64,000 bases of DNA, taken from Ceratopteris richardii (taxonomy: Eukaryota > Streptophyta > Polypodiopsida > Polypodiales > Pteridaceae). How positions within the stretch are numbered: position 1 is the stretch's first letter; the number at the start of each line of letters is the position of its first letter. The stretch covers positions 192,154,435-192,218,434 of the forward strand of contig CM035414.1 of NCBI GenBank assembly GCA_020310875.1, given 5' to 3'. The translations under genes and the position numbers were made by a program. The notes beneath the pieces are model-generated. The model did no database searches, was not told where the DNA came from, and worked only from the letters and a program-made list of their open reading frames with translations. This document shows positions 18,136 to 28,833 of the stretch, in pieces.

Positions 18136-21100
18136 TTTTCTTCTAAGGGGAAAGAAAGAAATATTTTTTTGTCCTTTTCAAAATTCCAAAAATAGGTCCA
18201 CGGTGGATTATCCCTCTTCCATTGACCCAATTCTGATTTTTTTACCCAGTAATATTTTACTCCATTTGTCCTTCTGTTATGGAAATATCCATGCTCTGTG
18301 GATGAACATTTTTTGACATTTTTTGGCTTCCATATCCATTTTGTTTTAATTTCCTGTTTTGGTGAGCCATAACTGTGCATGACCTGTTTCCATATTCTTT
18401 TTGTTCTGTTTTGTTGATATTGCAACTTTGGCAATAATAGTCTTCTCTGTTTTGTCTCCTCATCAACCTTTACCTCTTCAGTCTTTTGCTGATCTTGAGT
18501 GTATGAAGCTTGATCACTTTGTATTGTCAAAATGTTCCTGTCCTTCATTGAGAAAGCAAATCCTTCGAGATGTGGGTCATGAACATCCATATGAACTACC
18601 TGCTCTTCATTACTCAGAAAGAACATTAAAAACTTTTTGTCCTTGATGGTCAAATTAAGCTTCATTTTTTCAAAATTTAAGATGACTTTACCTTGTTTGA
18701 GCCATGGCTGCCCTAAAATCAGCTTTTCAGTCATTAAATGGTCTGACCACTCTTCACAATCTATCTCCATATATTCATTATTAAATTTAACTTTAATAGA
18801 AAGTGAAGATATGCTTTGAATTCTTTTCCCTCCCAGGGTTTTGATCAAAATTCTGCTTTCAGCTCTCTTAAAATTAAACTTATTGATCAAGGCTGAGCTA
18901 ATTAGATTCACTTGAGCTCCCGAGTCTATCAAAACCCTTATGTTTTCATTCTGGTAAGTCATCATAATCAAAGGCAAATGTTCTTTTTGTTTTAGAGTGT
19001 TTTCACATAAGCACACTTGTTTCAATTTTCTAATTCTCTCTTTGGCTTCCAGTTGAGCCTCCTTTCTAACACTTTCTTCCTCTTTTTTCCTATTTTGAGC
19101 CTTTTGCAATCTTCTCCATTCCTCAGTAGTTAATGGGCACTCATACCTCTTCACTCTACATCCACTTATGAAATTTGGCATGATTTCCCCATCAATATTG
19201 GCTAACTGAATAGCTCCACTTTTGCTTATCTGATGTATGATATATGGCCCATGACCTTTTTTCTGAAACTTTTTCTGATGTTCTTTGATTGTGTAAGCTA
19301 AGACCAGGTCTCCTTCTTGTAGATCTTTGTCTTTTATGTGAACATCATGATAAGCTTTTTGTCTTTTCTTGTTTGTGTATATACTCATCACTGCTTGGAG
19401 TCTCGATGCTCCTAGTTTTTCTAAGTCTATGACTCTCTCAGATAATTCATGTCCTGTCCAATTGTATTGGCTACCCACCTTCAGTGTTGGAATAAGAAAT
19501 TCCATGGGTAAAACCGCATTCTGGCCATACACCAAATTAAATGGTGTAGTCCCTAAAGCTGTTTTGTATGCCACTCTATAAGCCCAAAGAACATGATTCA
19601 GTTGATAATCCCAGTCATTTCTATTTGTGTTGACTAATTTGGTCAATACATTGCAAAGTACTTTATTAGTACTTTCTGCTAACCCATTGGCTTGTGGGTG
19701 ATATGGGGCTGACTTATTGTGACTAATCATGAAATAATTAGTCATGTTTTCTATGATCTGATTCAAAAAATGAGTCCCCCTATCACTTACCAATTCAATT
19801 GGTAGTCCAAATCTAGTGATAATGTTTTCATACAAAAATCTAGCAGTGGTGTGAGCATCATTTCTTTTAGTAGCTTTGGCCTCAGCCCATTTTGTCAAAT
19901 AATCTGTAGCTACTAGTATGTATTCTGCATGAGATTGTCTGGCTGGAGGATGTATTGGTCCAATAAAGTCCAATCCCCATTTACTAAAAGCTCTGGCTGA
20001 AATTAAAGGAATTAATGGCATGTTATCTCTTTTGTTTGGTTGGCTTACCCTTTGACAGACATCACATCTTTTTACATAAGTTCTAGCATCGGGAAATAGG
20101 GTTGGCCACCAAAAGCCAGAATATAAGATGAGTTTGGCTGTTCTATCACTTGAGAAATGTCCTCCAGCTACTCCTGAGTGTGCCATTTCCAACATCTCTA
20201 AATACCTTTCTTCTGGAACACAAATTCTCAGATATCCATCCATTCCTCTCTTGTATAATTGTTCTCCTATGAGTTGATATTCCTCTGAGATCACTTGTAG
20301 ATTTCTTGAATCAGCACCAGCTATTACTTGTTCCCCTTTCTCCTTTCTCTTCAACTTCTCAACAATATTTTCACTCCATTCAGGGTTTTTCTGAAACCAA
20401 TATAGAGTTATTAATTCTGCTTTCTGCCATGTTTGACATTTTTGACAATTATCAATATATCTCTCCACATCTTGAATCTTATTTGGCCAATGTACTCCCA
20501 TCCTATTAAGGTTACTAAGAGTGACAATTGTAGAAGCATGAGTACATGGATTCCAGCAATGAGCTTTTCTTACATATTCATGTTGCTCTTCTTCTGGAGT
20601 ACAATATTCCAGTATACCTGACTGATTGAGGTGATACAAATGTCCAGCTAACAACATGAAATTCCTGCTTAGTAACACCAGATGTGTATTATTTGCTAAT
20701 GACCTACAAGGTCCCATAGTTAGCAAGGGAATTAATGACATCGACCATTCAGGAACACTTTCCACCTTGAATAAGTATGTATCTGGCAAATCATCATCTA
20801 TAGGTGAACTAGGTTCTTTTGACTGGATTCTTGATAAATGATCTGCTCTCAAGTGTGTTTTTCCTTGTCTAACCACCACCTCAAACTCAAATTCCATTAG
20901 TAAAAGAAACCATCTTACTATTCTTCCTGTATGACATGGTTTATTTACTAAATAGAGTAGAGCTTGGTGATCCACAAAGAATTTAAACTTGTTGGCCAAT
21001 AGATAATGTCTGTATTTTTTGACAGCAAAGATCATTCCCAATCCTTCTCTCTCAGTAGTTGTGTAATTTTTTTCTGCAATGTTTAATTGTCTACTTGCAT

Positions 21101-24100
21101 ATGCTACTGGAAAATCTAATTTGCTTCCTTCTATTGGTTGTGCTAACACGCATCCCAGAGCATAATTTGAAGCATCGACATGTACATGAAAGATTTTATC
21201 CCACTGAGGTGTTTTTAAGATTGGTGCTGTCACCAAACAAGTTTTTAATGTTTCAAATGCTTGGTCACATTCTTCAGTCCACTCAAACTTTGTGATGAGG
21301 GCATATAAGGGCTTGGCTATATCAGCAAATTTGTATACAAATTTTCTGTAGTACCCACAATGTCCCATAAAAGTTTGGAGTTCCTTCACATTTGTTGGTC
21401 TAGGAAGCTCTATTATGGCTTTTATTTTCTTCTCATCAGTAGAAATTCCATTTTTTGACACTATGTGACCCAACATTCTTCCTTGTCTGACATAGAATAC
21501 ACACTTTTCTGGGTTTAAGCATACTCTATATGTCCTGCACTTCCTGAATATTCTTTCCAAATCTTGTAAATGATCTTGTCTTTTTAAAGAAAAAGTGTAT
21601 AAGTCATCTACATAGATTTCCATCACATTTCTCAGGAATTCTTTGAAAATATGACACATCAACCTTTGAAAAGTTGCTGGGGCATTGGTCAATCCAAAGG
21701 GCATAACCCTAAAAGCATAAACCCCCCATTCTGTAGAAAAGGCAGTCTTATGTTGGTCCTCTAAAGCTATAGGTACTTGATTGTATCCTGAGAAGCCATC
21801 TAGAAAACTATAGACTTCCTTTCCTGCAACTCTCTCAAGAAGATGATCTGTTATTGGCAGTGGATAACTATCCCTTATAGTTGCTGCATTTACTTTCTTC
21901 AAGTTAATGCATACCCTAAGTTTCCCGTTCTTTTTTGGCACCACAACTATAGGTGATATCCATTCAGTGTATTCTATTTCATAAATGAAATTAGCAGCCA
22001 ACAACTTGTCAATTTCTTCCTTTATTTTGGCAGAGTATTTGTCATTAAATGTATAATGTCTTTGTTTGCTTGGTTTTGCATCAGGTGTCATAGGAATCTT
22101 ATGCTCACAAATTTTTGGATCAATTCCTTTCAAATCTTTATAACTGTAAGCAAATACATCCCTATAGTTCTTTGCTAGGTTCCTTAATGCTTCTTCTTCT
22201 TGTGATGTCATGTCATCAGCTATTACTATTTGTCTCTCTTCTCCTTCTTCCTGTGTAATTACAATTTTCTTTGTTTGTTCTTCGTTATCATATGCTTCCC
22301 CTTTCTTCTTCTCTCTTTTTGGTTTCATTCTCAGAAGTAGTCTGTCTTCTACTTCATAAGTTTTAAAGTTTGCTGGTACATCAAAGTATTGATCTCTGTT
22401 TATCTCTTTCTCTTTCTTTTCTTTTTCCTGGTCTCTTTCTATTTCTTTGTGTTTATGTCCCTTGTATTTGCCTGAGATTTTGTCTTTGATTGCATCCTCA
22501 GCTTTTATTGTTTCCAAATATTGTGATTTTCCTTCTGTTAATATCATTTCTTGATTTTGATCCTCTTCTCTTTGTGATACTCCTATCATATGTATGCCAA
22601 TGTGGAAGATGTCAAATCCTTCCTCATTTTGAAATTCCATTCCCACATATTCCTCACTGGCCAAATCCATGGTAGCTAAGATTTGATTCCATCCATAAGG
22701 TTCAAACTCTTCATCTTTGAATTGTTGAGGCACATAATTTTCATCTTGTATTTCTCTTTCTTCCACACAATCTTCTCTTCTTAACTTCCTTTTCCTATTT
22801 GTGATATTTCTTAATATGTTACACTTCCAAACTGCTGATTCACCTTCTTCCTGATCCTCCCTCTCTGATTCTTCACTTTCTGGTTGATTTTGATGTATTT
22901 TATACCATTCTCTAGGAGATATGTCACAATAGTGGCCATTTCGTAAGTTTACTCTTGTTATTCTCCCCTGGTTCTGAAGATATAAACAATCATTACCCCA
23001 ATCTTGTACAATTTGCATTTGTCTCATGAAGGGTCTTCCTAGGATAATTTCATAAGATGTGGATTGTGGAAATTCTACTATAGCAAAAGTATGCTCTATT
23101 TCTATGCCACATATGTCCACAATCACTTTTTCCCAAATTCCTAGGGGCTTTTCTATATGTCCATCTGCAAGTTGTAATCTCATTTTAGTGGGTAATAATT
23201 CCTTTCTTCCCCATTTCTCCCAGGTTTGTTTAGTCATTATAGCCACTCCTGATCCACTATCCAAAATGGCTTTTGCTGAATGTTTTCCATATTGTAATTT
23301 TAAAGTTGAATTCCCTTCTTCTCCTTCACAATACCCTCCTATTTTGTCAATAGGAATATACCATAGTTCCTCTAATTCTTGTGTTGGTGAATGAAGGTTT
23401 CCAGATATTGTTTCTTCCTTGTTCATCTTGTTTTGTAGGTGAGGATTTTGTTTCAACAAATTTTCCCATGTTGTATGACATGTAATACTACAATGTTCAT
23501 CTAAACTCATTTGGAATGTTATGTGTGGATTGCCTTCTTTATCATCTTCCTTGGTTTTTGTTTTTTCATGCTGATCAAATGTTCTCCGAGAGCTGTCTTC
23601 TTCCCCTAACCTGAGTTGTGTTTCCTGGATAATTTGTTTGCATTTTAGCATCCTTTCATGCTCTAAATCCGGTATGGGATAAGCTATTGCATGATCTGCG
23701 GAGCTTGGTCCCTCTTGAATCCTTCCTTTATAGGCTTTGATTAGGGTATCTAGGCTCTCAGAATTTCCTAATTCTGACAGATTCTGGGTCTTTTGATGAG
23801 AAGTATGTTTTGAATTTGTTTGTTCCTGACTGGAAGAATGTTTTGAATTTGTTTGTTCCTGACTGTCTTCTTCCAGACTTTTGCCCACTTTCCTTTTCTT
23901 TTCCCATTTCCCTCTTTGTCTATTTTTCTTCCCTTTTGATGTGGAACCCTCATTTTGTTCTTTAATTATTCCTTGTTGTTTGGCTTGTGCCCTTGTTATA
24001 ACATTAAGTTCAATTTGATCATTGTCACTCAATTCCTCTTGTTCCATAATTTTGACTGTTTTTAAAGGTATGTTATTAGGTGTGTTCTGTTGTTTTTGGG

Positions 24101-25937
24101 GATTTTTTGGACAGTCCTTGATCAGATGTTCTCTACCACAATCCTTACAATATGCTCCCTCTATCCTGAATGTTGGAGGTTGTGGACAATCTCTAATGAA
24201 ATGCTCTCCCCCACACCTATAACATGTTATCTTTGGTCCCCCTTTGAATTGAGGTTTTTGATTGGACATGTAGTTGTTAGTAATGTACATGAATGTTGCT
24301 GTGTCCATTTCAATTTTTCCATTTCCCAGATCTAGGGCTTTAAGCTCAGGTTCCCTTATTTCATAATCTTCCCATTCTTCCTGATGTCCCTCACTCCATT
24401 GATACTCCTCCTTATAAGGTGATCTGAATCTTGAATTTCCTTCGTCAATGGGTGTATATTTGACTGGTACCACATTGGTTGGAATGGGAGGTTGTTGTCC
24501 CAATACTGGTCTTGGTTGCTCGGTATAACCTGATTCCCTTTGAGCCATATAGTCTCTTTCCTTGACAGGTTGTTTGTTATAGAAGCATTCCTCCCTGGTA
24601 TGGTTTGTCCATTTTCTCTCTAGTGTACAATACTTGAGTGTCTTCCTATCTTGTAAGTGTTGTGGTTTCTGATAAGGGCATTGTTGTGCCAGATGATTTT
24701 CTCCACAACTATAACATTTCTTGTTTGTGTTTATCCTAGAGTTTATCAGATTAGTTTTGGTGCTTACCTCTAGGGCTTTAGCAATAGCCTGAGCCAACTC
24801 TTCTGCTGGAGGAATTTTGTCTTCATAAGATCTGGGTTGATCAAATGCTAACAAATCTTGACCTCTGTTGTCCTCCAGATCTATTGCTTCCTTAACACAG
24901 GCTGCTAAATCAGGACATCTCCTATAGTACACTAGGGTCCTTAATTGGGCACTTCTCAATCCCTCAATGAATAAGGATACTTGTTTTGCCATGGAAGGTA
25001 CTTCTTCTCTTGGGCATCTATCAATGTACTGCTTAAACCTTCTGGCTGCTTCCCTAACATTTTCCTCCTTTTGTTGTTTGAAGCTGTGTATCAATGTGGC
25101 TGTACTATGTTTGATTCCAGTCTTAGAGAATTCACCAATGAAAGCTTCTAAGAAAGATTCAATGTCTAGGTACATTTCTTTTCTCAAAGGAATGAACCAT
25201 GATAAGGCTGGCCCTGTTAGGGTTAGACCAAATGCTTCAAATTGTACCTTGTAATCTTCTACTTCCTCTGCTCTAATCAGTTGTCTAAATTCTGCAGCAT
25301 GAGCATGAGGATCTGAATACCCTTCATATTGGTTCTTCATGCATTTGGCTACTTGATATGGTCTAAGCATCCTACCCTGAGGTTGCCAATGAGGTCTTCT
25401 TCTGAGTGGGAAGTCATTGTTTCCTTCTGGTTCTCTGTCAAAGGGATTTGGTGAAGCATGTGTCCTTCTCCCATAATTTTGCTCATTATTAGTGTAGTTT
25501 TCATTTGGTCTAGGTATGTCTGGTTGTCCCATGTTATGTTCCCAAGGTCCTTTGTCAGCACATTGCCCTAGATCATTTGAATTTTCTGGGTCTTGAGAGA
25601 AGATGTATACACATCCTTGCCTGTCTTCATATCTTCCATCTTTGAATTGGGCTACTAGAGTTATATTCAGGGGAATTTCTAAATTTCTCAGTCTAATGAG
25701 GAATTTATGCATTCCATCCTGGTATATATAGGTTCCAAACCTATTTGTATACATGTACTTAAGGATGTTTCTAAAATCCCCAGTTTCTATTGACTCATTT
25801 GTTTCATTTAGGTTTTCCATGTTATTTTCTTGGCTTAAACTTCTTTCTGATCTTTTATTACTTCCTGGCTCTTTTTCCTTCCTTGTTAGGTCTTGTTTAG
25901 GAATTGAATTTATTTTATTTCCAGATCTTAGTATCAT
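18132..25937 (-). CDS. Ty3/gypsy Gag-Pol polyprotein, intact, 2601 aa, two protease domains
   Basis: Single open frame from MILRSG at 25937. Residues: Gag N-domain about 50-130; retrotransposon Gag domain about 190-340; CCHC knuckles near 406 (CYSCGENHLAQQC), 571 and 598; aspartic protease 1 near 893 (ILDSGSG, then ILGRPF); reverse transcriptase about 1310-1500 with YVDD near 1442; RNase H about 1582-1700 (HVDAS, TTERE, VDHQAL). A first HHCC-like module (ends CQKCQ) and a second (HSGVAGGHF near 1919, CDVCQR near 1959) follow. Then integrase DDE (D near 1987, D near 2050, E near 2083), aspartic protease 2 near 2334 (LIDSGAQVN, then LGQPW near 2406), and a C-terminal tract with KWIWKPK and YYWVKK. 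All catalytic motifs I checked are present. Gag and Pol are one frame, so their ratio must be set other than by frameshift. Confidence 0.95.
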   Translation of the reverse strand: MILRSGNKINSIPKQDLTRKEKEPGSNKRSERSLSQENNMENLNETNESIETGDFRNILKYMYTNRFGTYIYQDGMHKFLIRLRNLEIPLNITLVAQFKDGRYEDRQGCVYIFSQDPENSNDLGQCADKGPWEHNMGQPDIPRPNENYTNNEQNYGRRTHASPNPFDREPEGNNDFPLRRRPHWQPQGRMLRPYQVAKCMKNQYEGYSDPHAHAAEFRQLIRAEEVEDYKVQFEAFGLTLTGPALSWFIPLRKEMYLDIESFLEAFIGEFSKTGIKHSTATLIHSFKQQKEENVREAARRFKQYIDRCPREEVPSMAKQVSLFIEGLRSAQLRTLVYYRRCPDLAACVKEAIDLEDNRGQDLLAFDQPRSYEDKIPPAEELAQAIAKALEVSTKTNLINSRINTNKKCYSCGENHLAQQCPYQKPQHLQDRKTLKYCTLERKWTNHTREECFYNKQPVKERDYMAQRESGYTEQPRPVLGQQPPIPTNVVPVKYTPIDEGNSRFRSPYKEEYQWSEGHQEEWEDYEIREPELKALDLGNGKIEMDTATFMYITNNYMSNQKPQFKGGPKITCYRCGGEHFIRDCPQPPTFRIEGAYCKDCGREHLIKDCPKNPQKQQNTPNNIPLKTVKIMEQEELSDNDQIELNVITRAQAKQQGIIKEQNEGSTSKGKKNRQRGKWEKKRKVGKSLEEDSQEQTNSKHSSSQEQTNSKHTSHQKTQNLSELGNSESLDTLIKAYKGRIQEGPSSADHAIAYPIPDLEHERMLKCKQIIQETQLRLGEEDSSRRTFDQHEKTKTKEDDKEGNPHITFQMSLDEHCSITCHTTWENLLKQNPHLQNKMNKEETISGNLHSPTQELEELWYIPIDKIGGYCEGEEGNSTLKLQYGKHSAKAILDSGSGVAIMTKQTWEKWGRKELLPTKMRLQLADGHIEKPLGIWEKVIVDICGIEIEHTFAIVEFPQSTSYEIILGRPFMRQMQIVQDWGNDCLYLQNQGRITRVNLRNGHYCDISPREWYKIHQNQPESEESEREDQEEGESAVWKCNILRNITNRKRKLRREDCVEEREIQDENYVPQQFKDEEFEPYGWNQILATMDLASEEYVGMEFQNEEGFDIFHIGIHMIGVSQREEDQNQEMILTEGKSQYLETIKAEDAIKDKISGKYKGHKHKEIERDQEKEKKEKEINRDQYFDVPANFKTYEVEDRLLLRMKPKREKKKGEAYDNEEQTKKIVITQEEGEERQIVIADDMTSQEEEALRNLAKNYRDVFAYSYKDLKGIDPKICEHKIPMTPDAKPSKQRHYTFNDKYSAKIKEEIDKLLAANFIYEIEYTEWISPIVVVPKKNGKLRVCINLKKVNAATIRDSYPLPITDHLLERVAGKEVYSFLDGFSGYNQVPIALEDQHKTAFSTEWGVYAFRVMPFGLTNAPATFQRLMCHIFKEFLRNVMEIYVDDLYTFSLKRQDHLQDLERIFRKCRTYRVCLNPEKCVFYVRQGRMLGHIVSKNGISTDEKKIKAIIELPRPTNVKELQTFMGHCGYYRKFVYKFADIAKPLYALITKFEWTEECDQAFETLKTCLVTAPILKTPQWDKIFHVHVDASNYALGCVLAQPIEGSKLDFPVAYASRQLNIAEKNYTTTEREGLGMIFAVKKYRHYLLANKFKFFVDHQALLYLVNKPCHTGRIVRWFLLLMEFEFEVVVRQGKTHLRADHLSRIQSKEPSSPIDDDLPDTYLFKVESVPEWSMSLIPLLTMGPCRSLANNTHLVLLSRNFMLLAGHLYHLNQSGILEYCTPEEEQHEYVRKAHCWNPCTHASTIVTLSNLNRMGVHWPNKIQDVERYIDNCQKCQTWQKAELITLYWFQKNPEWSENIVEKLKRKEKGEQVIAGADSRNLQVISEEYQLIGEQLYKRGMDGYLRICVPEERYLEMLEMAHSGVAGGHFSSDRTAKLILYSGFWWPTLFPDARTYVKRCDVCQRVSQPNKRDNMPLIPLISARAFSKWGLDFIGPIHPPARQSHAEYILVATDYLTKWAEAKATKRNDAHTTARFLYENIITRFGLPIELVSDRGTHFLNQIIENMTNYFMISHNKSAPYHPQANGLAESTNKVLCNVLTKLVNTNRNDWDYQLNHVLWAYRVAYKTALGTTPFNLVYGQNAVLPMEFLIPTLKVGSQYNWTGHELSERVIDLEKLGASRLQAVMSIYTNKKRQKAYHDVHIKDKDLQEGDLVLAYTIKEHQKKFQKKGHGPYIIHQISKSGAIQLANIDGEIMPNFISGCRVKRYECPLTTEEWRRLQKAQNRKKEEESVRKEAQLEAKERIRKLKQVCLCENTLKQKEHLPLIMMTYQNENIRVLIDSGAQVNLISSALINKFNFKRAESRILIKTLGGKRIQSISSLSIKVKFNNEYMEIDCEEWSDHLMTEKLILGQPWLKQGKVILNFEKMKLNLTIKDKKFLMFFLSNEEQVVHMDVHDPHLEGFAFSMKDRNILTIQSDQASYTQDQQKTEEVKVDEETKQRRLLLPKLQYQQNRTKRIWKQVMHSYGSPKQEIKTKWIWKPKNVKKCSSTEHGYFHNRRTNGVKYYWVKKSELGQWKRDNPPWTYFWNFEKDKKIFLSFPLEEN

Positions 25938-28810
25938 TCAACTATTCTTGACAAATTTCTAATACTCAACAGAGTGTTTGTCACAGTTTCCTAACCAATA
26001 TATTGGTTTTCCACAATTTTTTGTCCAAAATTGTGTGTGTTTTAATTTTCTTCCTATATTTTGTGCTTTTCACAACTTCTTAATGAATTTAGGTTTTTTC
26101 ACAATTTTCTACTGCCAGAAGTGTTTTTTCACAAATTTTAGATGAAAAATCGTGTCTTTCACGATTTTATCATGCCATTAGACTTTTTCACGATTTTCTG
26201 ATGAACTTGATGTTTTTCACGATTTTCTATCTACTTGTGAGTTTTTCACGATTTTCTGTTGAAAATCGTGTTTTTCACGATTTTCTGTTGAAAATCGAGT
26301 TTTTCACGATTTTCTGATGAACTTGATGTTTTTCACGATTTTCTATCTACTTGTGAGTTTTTCACGATTTTCTGTTGAAAATCGTGTTTTTCACGATTTT
26401 CTGTTGAAAATCGAGTTTTTCACGATTTTCTGTTGAAAATCGTGTTTTTCACGATTTTGTGTTGAAAATCGTGTTTTTCACGATTTTGTGTTTAAAATCG
26501 AGTTTTTGACGATTTTGTGTCAAAATCGTGTTTTTTGCGATTTTGTGTCACAGAATCGTGTTTTTTGCGATTTTGTGTCACAGAATCGTGTTTTTTGCGA
26601 TTTTGTTCACAGAATCGTGTTTTTTGCGATTTTGTGTCAAAATCGTGTTTTTTGCGATTTTGTGTCAAAATCGTGTTTTTTGCGATTTTGTTCACAGAAT
26701 CGTGTTTTTTGCGATTTTGTTCACAGAATCGTGTTTTTTGCGATTTTGTGTCAAAATCGTGTTTTTTTTGCGATTTTGTTCACAGAATCGTGTTTTCCAC
26801 GATTTTGTTCACAAAATCGTGTTTTTCCACGATTTTGTTCCCAGACAATCGTGATTGCTCACAGATTGTAAAAAACACGATTTTCTTATGAAAATCGCGT
26901 TCTGGGAATCGCGATGTTGATGGTTCTTTTCACAGAATCACGATTTTGAGTAAAAACTCAAAATCGCGATTTTGTCCACAATTTGGCAGATTTTCAACTT
27001 TTTGCTTTTTTCAATATTTTTTAACCTATAGAATCGCCTTATCAAAATTTTGACATGCAATAAAAGAAATTTCTTGAGACACACTTTTTTCTTACTGAAA
27101 ACCAACAAAAACAGGAAATCGCGATTTCGTGATTTTACTATTTTCCTACTTTTTTGTGTTATTTACTCACTCTTATGCAAAAAATATGTACTCAAAATGC
27201 TACTAGACTTTTTACCTTGCTTGCTAAGTTGAAAATATCTCCAAAGCTTGCTTGTAGCTGAAAGTCGCGATTTTGTTCGATTCTGCACACTCTCTCTCTC
27301 CCTCACTCTCACTCAAATGAATTTTTTTTTGAATTTCAGGTTTTTATAGTGTTCAGAAAATCGCGATTTTGTGTGATTTCTACTTTTCCCCACTCTTTCA
27401 CTTATTCCTCTTCACTTACTCAATCCACCTAATCCTCCTTACACTTCCTTATCTCAATGTACCCAAATTTTCCACAGATTCCAAAAAACTTTCTTTACAG
27501 AAAATCGCGATTTTGTGCAAAGAATCGTGTTTTTTCTGTAGATCCTTTCTTGTGCAAATTTTGAGTATTCAATGTCCTTACCTTCTCTCAATATCCTTCA
27601 CAACTTCAATACATGAGTCACCTGAAAAGTTTTTTCAAAACAACACTTTTTTACAGAAAATCGCGATTCTGTTCAGAGAATCGTGTTTTCTAATTTTCTG
27701 GTTTTTTTGAAAAAAAAAAAATTTTCTTTTTTTAAGCTTTCTTTCTCTTTGTTTTGCTTCAATTCCTTCTTTTGTTTGTAATTAACTCTGCTCCTGAATT
27801 TTTTGCACCAAAATCACAATATTCCTCAGAGAATCGCGACTTTGTGCAGAAAATCGTGTTTTTCTCTATTTTTGATTTTATGCTACCTTGAGTAGTTTTT
27901 TTCTTCTTGATTACCCTCAAAACCCTTCAACAACTTCAATTCAACCTTCACTTACAATGTTATTCAAAATCAATTACTTTTTTCAGAGAGTCGCGATTCT
28001 GTGCAGAGAATCGTGTTTTTCAATTTTCTGGTTTTTTTATCATTTTTTTTTTTTTCTTTTCCAGTTTTTCACAATCACTCCTAATCACAACACCTCACTT
28101 CAACTTCCTATCAAGAAAAGACATTTGTTTAATTGTTTTTGATGAGTTTTGTGAATTTGTTTGGTATTTTTGCCCTAAAAATAAAGGTGAACACTTTACT
28201 TAGGGTTTCTGGTTTTGGAAATCAACTGATCCTATGGTTCTTGATTGGTTATGAGTTTCTATGTCCTTAGCTATCACTAAAGTACCAAAGAAAGGTTCTC
28301 CAATGAAAAAGTGTTATGAAAGGCAATCAATTTTTGTAAAGATAAACTCAATCATATGATTTTTTTTCAAAATGCAGCACAACTCAAGATTTAATGCTCA
28401 GACTTAGTCAACAACTGAATCCCTCATTCTTACATCTAGCTACTTTAACTGTCCTTTCCTTAATATCATCATGTTATCTTCCCAAGATCACCCATGGTGT
28501 CTAGTACTTGGGCAAAAAGAAATCTAGAAATGCAAGAATAGATTCAAGTCACCTCCATCTTCAGCTTCTTGGCTCAAATCCTCCACACACCTGCACTTTT
28601 ACTTCACCAAAATGATGAGCAACTATCAATCTACAAAAATTTCAGCACTTCCACTTCTACAAGACATCCATTGCTTTCTTCTTCCCTAAAGACAAACAAT
28701 GATATCTACCTATTCATGTGCACTTTTCCTTATTGATGAGCTTTACCTTGTTTACCATCATCAACTGAAGATCCAGCAAAGGTCCAACTTCAAAGAAGTT
28801 CTTGGAATGT
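25938..28810 (-). other. 5' leader of element B (PBS to gag)
   Basis: 2.9 kb with no believable gene. The short open frames on both strands at 26488-26891 and around 27400-28200 are by-products of the repeat array and T-rich sequence. The gag-proximal 1 kb is dense array, and scattered ATCGCGAT motifs continue to about 28020. The PBS-proximal 0.8 kb is unique sequence. Confidence 0.8.
26080..27000. repeat. Leader hairpin array of element B
   Basis: Dozens of copies of CACGATTTT and its complement AAAATCGTG or AAAATCGCG, alternating so that neighbours form short stem-loops. An example is CACGATTTTC-TGTT-GAAAATCGTG (10-bp stem, 4-base loop). From about 26520 the form changes to GCGATTTTG-TGT-CAAAATCGTG with a period near 30-35 bases. 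Looser copies continue to about 28020. Confidence 0.92.
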
Positions 28811-28828
28811 TCCCCGGCAACGGCGCCA
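28811..28828 (-). promoter_or_regulatory. Primer binding site of element B (tRNA-Asp type)
   Basis: The plus strand reads TCCCCGGCAACGGCGCCA, the plant tRNA-Asp 3' end, so the minus strand is the PBS. Five bases separate it from the LTR at 28834. Confidence 0.93.
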
Positions 28829-28833
28829 AAAAA

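Noticed and set aside
26488-26891. Open frames in several phases over the leader repeats of element B
   Set aside because: The repeat unit lacks stops in several frames and the frames have identical low-complexity composition. No gene signal.
26080-27000. CRISPR-like repeat array
   Set aside because: No uniform repeat/spacer structure, eukaryotic retroelement context, no cas genes. It is a leader hairpin array.
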